NCBI RefSeq assembly: GCF_001047375.1 | Contig: NZ_LFVU01000024.1 | Location: forward strand, 186,001 to 250,000 | Direction of reading: 5' to 3' | From: Clostridium cylindrosporum DSM 605 | GTDB lineage: Bacteria > Bacillota > Clostridia > Clostridiales > Caloramatoraceae | Length of the DNA: 64,000 bases | Shown: in pieces, positions 8,501-16,851 of the stretch | Numbering within the stretch: position 1 is the first letter of the stretch | Layout of the letters: each line of letters begins with the position of its first letter | Made by a program: the position numbers and the translations under genes | Notes under the pieces: model-generated | The model's input: only the letters and a program-made list of their open reading frames with translations | Database searches by the model: none | Told to the model about the DNA's origin: nothing

Positions 8501-9445
8501 CTACTCTTCCTTTTCTGACTCTAAATTACTTTCTTTAATAAAGTAAAGAGGTCTTTTCTTACTTTCCATGTATACCCTAGACAAATACTCTCCAATTATC
8601 CCAAGTGCTATTAGCTGAACTCCACCTAGAAATGTAACTATACATATTGTTGAAGCATAGCCTGGCATATCTATACCGGTTATTAAAGTCTTACAAAATG
8701 TAAATGCAAAGTATATAAAACTTAACACTGCAAACATAATTCCTATAAATGAGGATACCTTAAGTGGAGTTGTTGAAAATGATACTACTCCTTCAATAGC
8801 ATACTTAAACAAACTCCAAAAGGACCATTTACTATCTCCTACTTCCCTATCAAAGCTTTCATACTCTATCCACTTAGTATCGTAGCCTACCCACTCAAAT
8901 ATCCCCTTTGTAAACCTATGATACTCTTTAAGTGAAAGCACAGAATCAACCATTTGCCTAGTCATCATTCTATAATCAGTTGCTCCAACCTCGATGTTAA
9001 CATCTGATATTTTATTAATTATCCTATAGAACTTCTTCGAAAAATACCCTCTAAACTTTGATTCTCCATTTCTTTTAACTCTCTTAGCAGCTACGGAATC
9101 ATAGCCATCTTCAATATGTTTTATCATGGTGGTAAGAAGTTTTGGTGGGTGCTGAAGATCCACATCCATAACTACTACATAATCACCTTTAGAAGAGGTT
9201 AAACCTGCAAGCATTGCTGCTTCTTTGCCAAAATTTCTAGAAAATGATATATACCTTACACTTTTATCCATAAGTGAAAGATGCTTTAATAAGTTTAAGG
9301 TAGCATCACTACTACCATCATTAACAAATATATACTCAAATACATAATTATTTATAGAACTAGTTATTTCACTGCACTTAGCATAAAAAGTATCAATTAC
9401 CTTCTCTTCATTATAGCAAGGAACTACTATACTTATAGTTTTCAT
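8501..9445 (-). CDS. GT2 polyprenyl-phosphate glycosyltransferase (CsbB/GtrB-like)
   Basis: 314 residues. An N-terminal GT-A domain begins SIVVPCYNEEK (about 4-14) and has FVNDGSSD (about 40-47) and the metal-binding D-V-D in VVVMDVDLQHPP (about 91-102). Two C-terminal membrane helices (about 230-255 and 265-290) are typical of DPM1/GtrB-like enzymes that load a sugar onto undecaprenyl phosphate at the inner face of the membrane. It sits between GtrA (flippase-like) and YfhO (extracellular transfer), completing the three-part pathway. The sugar donor (GlcNAc or glucose in relatives) cannot be read from sequence. Confidence 0.92.
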   Translation of the reverse strand: MKTISIVVPCYNEEKVIDTFYAKCSEITSSINNYVFEYIFVNDGSSDATLNLLKHLSLMDKSVRYISFSRNFGKEAAMLAGLTSSKGDYVVVMDVDLQHPPKLLTTMIKHIEDGYDSVAAKRVKRNGESKFRGYFSKKFYRIINKISDVNIEVGATDYRMMTRQMVDSVLSLKEYHRFTKGIFEWVGYDTKWIEYESFDREVGDSKWSFWSLFKYAIEGVVSFSTTPLKVSSFIGIMFAVLSFIYFAFTFCKTLITGIDMPGYASTICIVTFLGGVQLIALGIIGEYLSRVYMESKKRPLYFIKESNLESEKEE

Positions 9446-9470
9446 TTCCCATTCCCCAATCTATATTAAT

Positions 9471-9842
9471 CTAAGTCCTTTTCAAAGCCTTCTTTACTAA
9501 AATAAAATTAACAGGAACACAAATAGCATAAACGAAAAATGGCGCTATCTCACGTCCTATTCCCATGGAAATATATATGTTGAGAAGCCCAATTTGAAGT
9601 AGATAATTAAATCCATGGGCACACAAAAACTTAAAACCTCCAGACTTCGTAGGCGTTGTGTTAAATGTAAAGTAATTTGATACTATAAAGTTAAACACAA
9701 AGCTAATTCCATAGCCTATCGTATATGCTATATTATTTCCTATGTATAATCCTAAAACAAGGTATATTCCATAGTGGATTAAAGTGGCTCCCCCTCCAAC
9801 TATAACAAACCTTATAAATTGTTTTATCGAAGTTGATTTAAT
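9471..9842 (-). CDS. GtrA family protein with apparent ATT start
   Basis: About 123 residues with four membrane helices. GtrA/GtcA proteins are thought to flip the polyprenyl-phosphate sugar made by the adjacent GT2 enzyme. The first conventional start codon is a GTG at 9698, but the frame is open upstream and encodes 48 more residues that fit the family N-terminus (QFIRFVIVGGGATLIHYG, then GNNIAYTIGYGISF), including the first two helices. No ATG, GTG or TTG occurs in that stretch. The best start is an ATT at 9842, eight bases after AAGGGGG. Alternatively the original start codon has been lost. It lies 25 bases before the GT2 gene. Confidence 0.8.
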   Translation of the reverse strand: MKSTSIKQFIRFVIVGGGATLIHYGIYLVLGLYIGNNIAYTIGYGISFVFNFIVSNYFTFNTTPTKSGGFKFLCAHGFNYLLQIGLLNIYISMGIGREIAPFFVYAICVPVNFILVKKALKRT

Positions 9843-9875
9843 ATATAAAACCCCCTTATATTGCTTTCAATCTTC

Positions 9876-10664
9876 TTATAACTCAACCCTATAACTTCTA
9901 TAATAGCTTATAGTTTCATATGAAAGTTTCTTATATACCCTCTCTCCAGCTTCAGATGCTTGAAGAATTACCCTTTTAGCACCAAGGTCAAATCCTATAT
10001 TAGTAGATTCCTGAGCTATAAAGCTTCCAAGACCGTGGCCTCTATACCCATCTACAACTCCAACATAATATATTCCTGCTGTATCCCCTGAAAGAATGGT
10101 AGTTGCTATTCCTACAGGTTTATTCGTAGCATCTTCATAAACTATTAATGCTTTAGCATTATCATTTGAAACCATTGGAAGATTGAAAATAGCCTTAGAA
10201 GCTTCCTCTGTCTTCCCAAAAGCATTCTCAACAACCTTAGCCATATCTGCTATTTCCTTTTCTCTTTCAACAATCTTCATAGTAAATCCCTTAGGATTAT
10301 CTACTCCAACTATTCTTTCATTACATATCATACAAGTAGACCCTGGAACTCTAGCAGGCTTTAAACCCTTTGCCTTTAGAAGATCCTCTAATCTTTCATT
10401 GTCATGGGTTCTAACCCATACTGCATAACTTCTATTAAGATTTTTAAAGAACTTATCTACCTTATCTAAAAACTCTTCTGATTTAGAATCCTCTAGACAT
10501 ATACCACCATTAAGATGTCCATCTAAACAATCTATCCCAATTGTATGTATTAAATATCCATCCCCCTCGTATAGGATTCCTTCCTCAATGTGATTCACTC
10601 TATTTTTAATTGCAGCTACTAAATTATCATCTGCACGCTTTAAATTCATTTCTAACTCTTTCAT
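9876..10664 (-). CDS. GNAT family N-acetyltransferase
   Basis: About 262 residues. The C-terminal half is a GNAT acetyltransferase domain: GIYYVGVVDGYRGHGLGSF holds the acetyl-CoA loop (R/Q-x-x-G-x-G/A as RGHGLG, about 222-227) and the final VYKKLSYETISYYRSY is the usual closing segment. The N-terminal half has no recognised motif and could form a degenerate second GNAT fold. The start at 10664 is preferred because GGAGGG lies seven bases before it. It is on the same strand as the GtrA-GT2-YfhO genes, 33 bases upstream, so it may be co-transcribed, but a role in sugar transfer is not indicated. Confidence 0.85.
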   Translation of the reverse strand: MKELEMNLKRADDNLVAAIKNRVNHIEEGILYEGDGYLIHTIGIDCLDGHLNGGICLEDSKSEEFLDKVDKFFKNLNRSYAVWVRTHDNERLEDLLKAKGLKPARVPGSTCMICNERIVGVDNPKGFTMKIVEREKEIADMAKVVENAFGKTEEASKAIFNLPMVSNDNAKALIVYEDATNKPVGIATTILSGDTAGIYYVGVVDGYRGHGLGSFIAQESTNIGFDLGAKRVILQASEAGERVYKKLSYETISYYRSYRVEL

Positions 10665-10670
10665 ATTCAT

Positions 10671-10990
10671 ACCCTCCTAAAGGAATATTTTACTACAATT
10701 TCATAACTTATTATAGATTTTCTATTTGTATAAATTAAAACCACCCTTTAACATAATAATACACATATTCAATATACTTACAATTAGGTATTATTAAGTT
10801 TATCAAACTATTTACATAATACAACTTATACTACTGTATTTGTGAATTAACAATTAACTATCTATTAATCCAGTATTAACTTTTATCATTATATACATAA
10901 ATACCTAGAAAGCTAAAATATAAATTAATATAACCATTACCCAATAAAGGTTTGTACCTTATAAATCTTTATAACAATGGAGGTGTTAAT
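10671..10990. other. AT-rich divergent intergenic region
   Basis: About 320 bases between the leftward GNAT gene and the rightward permease gene. It must hold both promoters. I see no convincing riboswitch fold, no hairpin with a T-run and no small gene with a ribosome binding site. No riboswitch-like purine aptamer core was found before the permease. Confidence 0.5.
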
Positions 10991-12361
10991 ATGAAAATCG
11001 AAACTCGAAGTATCGAATGGGTACCTCATAATGAAAGACATGGTCATCCTAAAAGTCTTTTCTCAGTATGGTTTGGAGCTAATATGCACATAACAACACT
11101 TGTTTCAGGTGCACTATGTGTAACCATTGGTTTAAACTTGTTTTGGTCTATTGTAGCGGTTATTCTAGGTGCTTTAATAGGTGCTATTTTTACAGCATCC
11201 CACTCCGCACAAGGCCCTACTCTTGGAGTTCCACAAATGATTCAAAGCCGTGCACAGTTTGGTGTAATTGGTGCAGTAATTCCCTTAGCAGTTGTTGTTT
11301 TTATGTATTTAGGATTCTTGGCAAGTAGTGGACTACTTGGTGCTCAAACTATAGTAGCTACCTTTGATATTCATCTTACTCCAGCAATAGTAGTCATGAG
11401 TATATGTACATTTATCATTGCCCTTTTCGGTCATGACTTAATTCACAAGATGCAAAAGTTTTTCACAATTTTCTTTCTTGCAACATATATAATACTCACA
11501 TTTCTTGTTTTCCAAGTTGATATTCCAGCAGGTGCATTTAACGCGAATAATTTCAATCTAGCTAACTTTATATTAGGAGTTGCTATTGTTGCAACATGGC
11601 AGATTTCATACGCACCTTATGTTGCTGATTATTCTAGATATCTTCCTGAGGATACTTCAGCTCCTGCAACATTTTGGTACAGCTATATAGGTCTTGTACT
11701 AGCTAGTATATGGATGATGCTTCTAGGTGTTTTCCTAACAACAGCTATTCCTGGATTCCTAGATAATACTGGACCTAACCTTGCAAAGCTATATGGTCCA
11801 TTTGCAATTATAATGCTATTTAGCATTATCTTTGGTCAATTCTCTATTAATGTATTCAACCTATATGGAGCATTTATGTCTACAGTTACTACAATAGAGC
11901 CATTTGCTAAAATGAAAGTAACCCCAAAAGTACGTGGTGGATTTATGTTTGTACTAATGGCAATTGCAACTGGAATTCAAATATGGGGACAAGGTCAATT
12001 CCTTGAACTATTTGGTAACTTTATTTCATTTATCTGCTACCTACTAATTCCATGGACTGCTATTAATCTAGTAGACTACTACATGGTTAGACATGGAAAA
12101 TATTCAGTAAAGGACTTCTTCGATATTAATGGTATATACGGAAAGGTTAACTGGAGTGCAGCTTTAGCTTATATTGCAGCTATACTATTCCAAATACCAT
12201 TTATGAACTTAAGTTTCTATGTAGGACCAGCAGCACAAGCCCTTGGTGGTGCAGACCTTGCTTGGATACTAGGACTTGTTGTTCCAGCAGTTATATACTA
12301 CTATCCAATGAAGAAGGTTGCTAGAAGAGAACTTGAAAGAGGATCTAATTTAAATTTATAG
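10991..12361 (+). CDS. NCS1 family purine/cytosine-type permease
   Basis: 456 residues, about 12 membrane segments. The conserved start of the NCS1 family (SIEWVPHNERHGHPKSLFSVWFGANM is visible as separate blocks around residues 6-32) and the S-H-S-A-Q-G-P segment after the second helix identify a nucleobase or related cation symporter of the purine-cytosine permease type (PF02133). ADYSRYLP (about 212-219) is another family block. GGAGGT lies just before the ATG at 10991; an upstream in-frame ATG has no ribosome site. A terminator follows at once, so it is a single-gene unit. The exact substrate (cytosine, purines, hydroxymethylpyrimidine) is unknown. Confidence 0.9.
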   Translation: MKIETRSIEWVPHNERHGHPKSLFSVWFGANMHITTLVSGALCVTIGLNLFWSIVAVILGALIGAIFTASHSAQGPTLGVPQMIQSRAQFGVIGAVIPLAVVVFMYLGFLASSGLLGAQTIVATFDIHLTPAIVVMSICTFIIALFGHDLIHKMQKFFTIFFLATYIILTFLVFQVDIPAGAFNANNFNLANFILGVAIVATWQISYAPYVADYSRYLPEDTSAPATFWYSYIGLVLASIWMMLLGVFLTTAIPGFLDNTGPNLAKLYGPFAIIMLFSIIFGQFSINVFNLYGAFMSTVTTIEPFAKMKVTPKVRGGFMFVLMAIATGIQIWGQGQFLELFGNFISFICYLLIPWTAINLVDYYMVRHGKYSVKDFFDINGIYGKVNWSAALAYIAAILFQIPFMNLSFYVGPAAQALGGADLAWILGLVVPAVIYYYPMKKVARRELERGSNLNL

Positions 12362-12375
12362 GTAAGTAATATCAT

Positions 12376-12425
12376 CACCTGTTGACTAGGATTATCCTTA
12401 GTTGATAGGTGCTTTGTTTGTTACT
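12376..12425 (+). terminator. Intrinsic terminator after the permease
   Basis: CACCTGTTGACTAGGA pairs with the segment ending TTAGTTGATAGGTG (12376-12411), followed by a T-rich tail CTTTGTTTG. It starts 15 bases past the stop. Confidence 0.75.
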
Positions 12426-12488
12426 TTGCTTAGATACTTTACTTATAGTAAGATGCCTTTGAATAATATCCACTCTGGTAAAATATGT

Positions 12489-12494
12489 TATAAT
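12489..12494 (+). promoter_or_regulatory. Extended -10 element (TGnTATAAT)
   Basis: The sequence TGTTATAAT ending at 12494 is a perfect extended -10 box, 42 bases before the ATG of a 12-codon ORF and about 135 bases before the small membrane protein. No good -35 is present at normal spacing, as is common for extended -10 promoters. Confidence 0.5.
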
Positions 12495-12535
12495 ATTGCT
12501 ATATTTATCTTTTAGAAATAATTTGGAGGTATTCA

Positions 12536-12574
12536 ATGGAAGATGAAAAAATTGATGAAAAGAAAACTAATTAA
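12536..12574 (+). CDS. Possible 12-codon leader ORF or gene remnant
   Basis: GGAGGT at ideal spacing precedes ATG-GAA-GAT and an open frame of 12 codons encoding MEDEKIDEKKTN, then TAA. Its ribosome site is better than most in the window. It lies between an extended -10 box and the next gene (start 12629). It could be a translated leader, or the start of a gene whose remainder has been lost. No homology is recognised. Confidence 0.3.
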   Translation: MEDEKIDEKKTN

Positions 12575-12628
12575 GGTTAAAGACAAAAATTCATTTTGGC
12601 ATTAGCTTTTAATAATAAGGAGTATTTT

Positions 12629-13129
12629 ATGATAAATAATAAAAAATTAATTTATACACTATCTGTAGTTATTTTTATTCTTTTCTCATTAATTATTTAT
12701 CTTACAATATTTATACAGCCTAACATTACCTTTACTACTCAAGTTAATACAGTTAGCAATGAGGATTATAAGAGAATAATCAACAATAATCAGATAGAAT
12801 CACCTAATAAGAGAATTGAGCAATTTAAACATATAAATGTAGAAATAAAAGTTAAAACGCCTTTTAACTTAATAAGCAATGTAAAAATAGATAGAGATAT
12901 ACTTGAGGCACACTTAAAAAACAATTCTAAAATACAAATACTTAGCGGTGGTTCCTTCGAACACAGTAATGGTAAGGAATACGGTGAAAACATTGAAATA
13001 TATTTAAATGATATTGGTGATAATGAATTACTAAATGCTATTAGAGATTTGAAATATAAAGTAAAGTGGAAAAATATATGGCGAAAGCCTGATAAAAAGA
13101 TTTTTTACTTTAAAGATTACCTACAATAA
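12629..13129 (+). CDS. Hypothetical membrane-anchored protein
   Basis: 166 residues: a short basic N-terminus, one membrane helix (about 7-29, LIYTLSVVIFILFSLIIYL), then a hydrophilic domain of about 135 residues, probably outside the membrane, with no Cys and no recognised motif. The start is ATG 12629, which has AAGGAG six bases upstream; an upstream TTG in the same frame has none. I do not recognise the family. Its neighbours (permease, a small membrane protein) give no functional hint. It ends just before a terminator shared with the convergent gene. Confidence 0.75.
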   Translation: MINNKKLIYTLSVVIFILFSLIIYLTIFIQPNITFTTQVNTVSNEDYKRIINNNQIESPNKRIEQFKHINVEIKVKTPFNLISNVKIDRDILEAHLKNNSKIQILSGGSFEHSNGKEYGENIEIYLNDIGDNELLNAIRDLKYKVKWKNIWRKPDKKIFYFKDYLQ

Positions 13130-13139
13130 ATTTCAATAT

Positions 13140-13175
13140 ATAAAAATCTCCTCTGTATTGTTACCAGAGGAGATA
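13140..13175. terminator. Terminator between convergent genes
   Basis: ATCTCCTCTG (13146-13155) pairs perfectly with CAGAGGAGAT (13165-13174). Read leftward a TTTTTA run follows, so it serves the minus-strand gene best; the rightward tail AAAATTT is weaker. Confidence 0.8.
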
Positions 13176-13183
13176 AAATTTAT

Positions 13184-13669
13184 CTACATCTTCATGTTTT
13201 CCATGCTGTTTATTATTGAAGGATTAACCATACCAAAGATCATTGCAATATGTGCAACAACTAAAAATCCGCCTACAAGAATAAAGTGAATCTTCATTTT
13301 TTCTTTGCTAGTTCTGTTTTTAAATATTATACCAAGTTCTAGTAATGCAAGTGGCAATAGGAATACAACTCCACTTAAATAAAAACCTACTGCAACTACA
13401 TCTACCCAAGTATGCCATCCCGAAGTTAAAGTAAGTGGGATTACAGCGTTCTTAAATAAATATATAAAAATACCTGTAAAATAAAGACCAACGAATATAC
13501 TGCAAATCTTGTTTAATGTCCTTATACCCCCATTTTCTATTCTATTGAATATAATAAAAAATTCTGTGATGGTTATTGTTTCAGCCATCACAACAGGAAT
13601 AACCATAAATATGATTAGATTCCAAGGTTGATTCTCTGCCAAAAGAGACATATAATGTGTCATTTCCAT
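13184..13669 (-). CDS. Four-helix integral membrane protein of unknown function
   Basis: 161 residues with four predicted helices (about 18-40, 53-73, 91-113 and 126-147). An acidic/polar patch inside the first helix region (AETITITEFFIIFNR) and two His in the last (HFILVGGFLVVAHIAM) are notable because buried His can ligand metal or haem, but nothing proves this. It resembles small permease-like proteins annotated only as domains of unknown function in Clostridia. Spacing to other genes shows a single-gene unit. The start ATG at 13669 has GGGGGA upstream. Confidence 0.75.
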   Translation of the reverse strand: MEMTHYMSLLAENQPWNLIIFMVIPVVMAETITITEFFIIFNRIENGGIRTLNKICSIFVGLYFTGIFIYLFKNAVIPLTLTSGWHTWVDVVAVGFYLSGVVFLLPLALLELGIIFKNRTSKEKMKIHFILVGGFLVVAHIAMIFGMVNPSIINSMENMKM

Positions 13670-13856
13670 AATAAAATTCCCCCTTAGTTATTATGTATAT
13701 TGAAATTATAATAATTTTCTATGAAGATATTATGAAGGAGGATGTATTTTTTGTTTCTTAGAATCTCGCCTACTAATTAAATTTTTACTTTCATCGATAA
13801 AAAGACTAGGTACTCATGTACAATTCTAAATTGATTATATTTAAGGAGGAACCTAT

Positions 13857-14117
13857 ATGCCAAATATACTTTAAGTCGCAGGTCCAAATTCAAAATATAA
13901 ATTACCTGATGCAGAACCTGCTGGTTTCCTAGCTGGGTTGTGGCATGGATTGATAGCTCCAATTACATTTATAGTTAGTGTATTTAGTCCTAATGTAAGT
14001 ATATATGAAACAAATAACAATGGCCTTTCATATGAATTTGGATTTATTATAGGGGTTTCATCATCACTAGGTAAGGGTAGTTCAATAGCTCATGATTCAG
14101 TTAATATAGCTCCCTAA
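13857..14117 (+). pseudogene. Decayed small lipoprotein gene
   Basis: A well-placed AAGGAGG (13843-13849) precedes ATG and five codons, then an in-frame TAA, then 80 open codons: VAGPNSKYKLPDAEP, then GFLAGLWHGLIAPITFIVSV, then a Y-E-x-N-N-x-G and FGFIIGVSSSLG stretch. I recognise this as the mature part of a small exported protein family in Firmicutes that normally begins with a lipoprotein signal peptide ending in C-A-G-P/S-N. Here the signal peptide and the lipobox Cys are gone (V-A-G-P-N replaces C-A-G-P-N). A terminator follows at 14163. The function of intact members is unknown to me. Confidence 0.65.
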
Positions 14118-14162
14118 AAATAAGCATAAAACTTGTATAATAATTAACTTCAATTATTGTAC

Positions 14163-14201
14163 AAAAGTAGTTAGATGTTTTACAACCTAACTACTTTTTT
14201 T
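14163..14201 (+). terminator. Intrinsic terminator after the lipoprotein remnant
   Basis: AAAAGTAGTTAG (14163-14174) pairs with CTAACTACTTTT (14187-14198), followed by a run of Ts. The strong terminator after a broken gene suggests the gene was functional recently. Confidence 0.85.
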
Positions 14202-14251
14202 GCGTGTAACAATAGGAAAGAATAAAATATTAATTCCTAGGAGGTTACAAT

Positions 14252-14830
14252 ATGCACTTAAATGCTGAATTATTCGCACTTATAAACGGTCTAGACCATA
14301 AATTTATGTTTCTAGATGAAATAATGATTTTCTTCTCTAAGTATGTCCCAATTATTTTTATGGCTGTACTTGCTTTAGTTTATATGTATGGAGTATATAA
14401 AAAAAATGAAACTATAAGATATATTGCAGTTCATACATTTATGATTACACTGATAAATTTAATCATAAGCTTCTTCATTGGTCTCATTTACTACATTCCA
14501 AGACCATTTGTTAGGGGAAAAGTTAATTTATTAATGCCCCATGTAATTGATGCATCATTCCCAAGTGATCATGCAGTAGGCACAATGAGTATTGCTTTAG
14601 GACTAAATATGTTAAACGAAGTATTTGGAGAAGTATTAATCCCGATATCCTGTTTAGTCGGATTTTCAAGGGTTTATGTTGGACATCATTTCCCATCTGA
14701 CGTAATAGGTGGATATATCTTGGTTTTTGTTGTTAATTATTTATATAAAGGTTTCTTAAAAGGTAAAGTTGAAAATATATATTTAAATATAGAATCATTT
14801 TTATTCGGAAAATTAGATGCTCTAATTTAA
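14252..14830 (+). CDS. PAP2 family phosphatase, undecaprenyl-diphosphatase BcrC-like
   Basis: 192 residues, about five membrane helices. The PAP2 signature is complete in two of three blocks: FPSDHAVG (about 103-110, catalytic His106) and SRVYVGHHFPSDV (about 139-151, SRx5Hx3D). The first block is Y-I-P-R-P-F, without the usual leading Lys in the normal position. BcrC-type enzymes remove a phosphate from undecaprenyl diphosphate outside the membrane, recycling the lipid carrier for peptidoglycan and teichoic acid synthesis, and contribute to bacitracin tolerance. AGGAGG precedes the ATG. Confidence 0.88.
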   Translation: MHLNAELFALINGLDHKFMFLDEIMIFFSKYVPIIFMAVLALVYMYGVYKKNETIRYIAVHTFMITLINLIISFFIGLIYYIPRPFVRGKVNLLMPHVIDASFPSDHAVGTMSIALGLNMLNEVFGEVLIPISCLVGFSRVYVGHHFPSDVIGGYILVFVVNYLYKGFLKGKVENIYLNIESFLFGKLDALI

Positions 14831-14884
14831 GATAATGGTTCTGCAGGATGTGAGGAATTAATAGTCCTACAAAGCTTAACTTAA

Positions 14885-14926
14885 AAAGGCTTATGACAAT
14901 TGAAATTACACTTGTCATAAGCCTTT
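14885..14926. terminator. Bidirectional terminator between convergent genes
   Basis: AAAGGCTTATGACAA (14885-14899) pairs perfectly with TTGTCATAAGCCTTT (14912-14926), between the PAP2 gene and the DUF2284 gene that converge here. Confidence 0.85.
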
Positions 14927-14929
14927 CAT

Positions 14930-15556
14930 TTACAGCTTAAAATTCTCTATAAAACTTATTATCTCTGCTTCATTGATGGGATTTTCACTTAAAAGACACG
15001 AAACTACAGAAGCATACTCAGGTGCTTTCTTATCTTTATACCATAATAATTTATAATTAAAAAAGTCTAAGCATATGCTTTCAACATCAAGTCCTAGAGA
15101 TTCCATGGTAAAGCGCATTTGTGTAGGTTTCTTACATGAACCTTGATTACTCTTAAGGGCACATGGCTTACAAAGCCTACAACTTCCACCTGCAAGCATT
15201 ATTCCATTGCAGCGATCTTCTAGTGCTCTCATAATTTTATTAGTCCTTGATTTTAATATAGAGTTAGATACCTTTATCTTCATATACTCTTGCTTAGTGT
15301 AATCAAATTGACTTAAATTGCAGGAAAGCAAAAGTACCATAGCATATTTAAACTTTTTAGAATATGACATAAAAGAAGGGCTATAGGGAGGACATGACCA
15401 TTTGCTCCCGTAGTTAGGGCACCCTTCCATGCAAAGCTGTGAAAACTTATCCTTCTTCTCATACTTAGATAACTCATTTATCTCAATTGTAGCTACTTTA
15501 GCTGATATTATTATCTCTGCTTTAGGAGTCTTAGTTCTAAAAGTTGTACTAATCAT
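14930..15556 (-). CDS. DUF2284 metal-binding protein
   Basis: 208 residues with the Cys pattern of DUF2284: C-x-x-G-C-P-N-Y-G (about 42-50), W-S-C-P-P-Y (about 53-58), then GGSCRLCKPCALKSNQGSCKKP (Cys at about 125, 128, 131 and 140). The spacing suggests an iron-sulfur or other metal cluster and the family is annotated as predicted metal-binding. No reaction is established. It follows rtcB by 42 bases on the same strand and may be co-transcribed with it. AGGGTGA precedes the ATG. Confidence 0.85.
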   Translation of the reverse strand: MISTTFRTKTPKAEIIISAKVATIEINELSKYEKKDKFSQLCMEGCPNYGSKWSCPPYSPSFMSYSKKFKYAMVLLLSCNLSQFDYTKQEYMKIKVSNSILKSRTNKIMRALEDRCNGIMLAGGSCRLCKPCALKSNQGSCKKPTQMRFTMESLGLDVESICLDFFNYKLLWYKDKKAPEYASVVSCLLSENPINEAEIISFIENFKL

Positions 15557-15598
15557 TTTACATCACCCTTATCTTAGAGATTATAATCTCACTGTATA

Positions 15599-16696
15599 TT
15601 AGGAACTTTTGTAATTATATATAGGCTTTATTATACTAATAATCTCTACAGTGTCTTTAATATTTTTCACTATCTCCTCCATAGACTTATATGCCATAGG
15701 AGCCTCATCTATAGTTGCTATACTAACTGTACTACTATATATGCCCTTCATTGAATATAAGAATTCATCTATAGATATATTCTTACGACTTTCAGTTCTA
15801 CTCATAAGCCTACCTGCTCCATGTGGTGCGGAATAGTTCCACTCACTACTTCCAAGACCCTTACATATAAGACTTCCATCCCTCATATTAATAGGAATAA
15901 GTAACCTCTCCCCTTTTCTTGCTGATACTGCACCTTTTCTTAGTATCATACTTTCTGTATCTATATAATTATGAATAGTGTTAAATTCATCTACCACTTC
16001 TAGGTTAAGTCCTTTTAATATACTATTCACCATAGCACGTCTATTTAGATTCGCATATTCTTGAACTATTTTCATATCGTGAATATAATCATGAAAATCC
16101 TCTCCATCTAGATATGCAAGTGAAGATAGGTTAACATCTCCTCCATGGGTCTTTATTGCTTTTCTTTGATAATACTGTGCAACTTCGCATCCTAGGTGCC
16201 TACTTCCTGAATGAATACACAGGTATATATTATTACTATCATCTCGATTTAGTTCTATAAAGTGGTTTCCTCCACCAAGTGTTCCAAGACTTAGCTCTGC
16301 CCTTTTCAGATTCACTATACCTCTACACTTTAATGCCTTAAGATTTATATCACTTAGATAACTATGAGAGGTCTTTCTAATATTATGACCACTTGGAACG
16401 CTACGTTTTATAATGTTATCAAGCTTATCGAGACTTATATTAGTTGAGGATAACTTTGCTGTTATAACTCCACATCCTATGTCTACACCTACAAGATTTG
16501 GCACTATCTTATCCTTAATTGTTATAGTGGTCCCTATAGTGCATCCCTTTCCTGCGTGAACATCAGGCATAACTGCTACTCTTTGTCCCTCCATGAAAAC
16601 TTCATCACAAAGCTCTCTAATTTGGATCTTAGCACTTTCATCTATATTATCAGTGTACACTCTAGCATTAGCATACTTCCCCTTAATTTCTATCAA
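15599..16696 (-). CDS. rtcB: RtcB family RNA ligase
   Basis: 365 residues, the shorter bacterial RtcB form. RtcB joins 2',3'-cyclic phosphate or 3'-phosphate RNA ends to 5'-OH ends using GTP and Mn2+. All key residues are present: GVDIGCGV (Asp72, Cys75), GGGNHFIEL (His145), HSGSRHLG (His162, His167) and PHGAGRLMSR, whose His292 is the guanylylated residue of the family. The start is a TTG at 16696 with GGGAG eight bases upstream. No RtcA or RtcR regulator is near. The RNA target in this organism is unknown; tRNA or rRNA repair is the usual inference. Confidence 0.93.
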   Translation of the reverse strand: MIEIKGKYANARVYTDNIDESAKIQIRELCDEVFMEGQRVAVMPDVHAGKGCTIGTTITIKDKIVPNLVGVDIGCGVITAKLSSTNISLDKLDNIIKRSVPSGHNIRKTSHSYLSDINLKALKCRGIVNLKRAELSLGTLGGGNHFIELNRDDSNNIYLCIHSGSRHLGCEVAQYYQRKAIKTHGGDVNLSSLAYLDGEDFHDYIHDMKIVQEYANLNRRAMVNSILKGLNLEVVDEFNTIHNYIDTESMILRKGAVSARKGERLLIPINMRDGSLICKGLGSSEWNYSAPHGAGRLMSRTESRKNISIDEFLYSMKGIYSSTVSIATIDEAPMAYKSMEEIVKNIKDTVEIISIIKPIYNYKSS

Positions 16697-16851
16697 GATA
16701 ACAACTCCCTATAATAACTTAATAATTCAAACTGAATTTTTTATAAAAATATAATATGCTTATATTTTATTATTTTGCTAAAAATTTAAATATTATTCTT
16801 TAGCTTACTTCGAATAATCTTATAATCCTTCATATGTACTTCAACGTAATC

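Noticed and set aside
10671-10990. Purine-type riboswitch ahead of the NCS1 permease
   Set aside because: The conserved core segments of the purine aptamer could not be found in the 320 bases upstream.
13777-13962. 61-codon minus-strand open frame
   Set aside because: Overlaps the recognisable plus-strand lipoprotein remnant, has no ribosome site and no sensible protein pattern.
14733-14918. 61-codon minus-strand open frame at the PAP2 3' end
   Set aside because: Runs through the convergent terminator hairpin and the PAP2 coding end.
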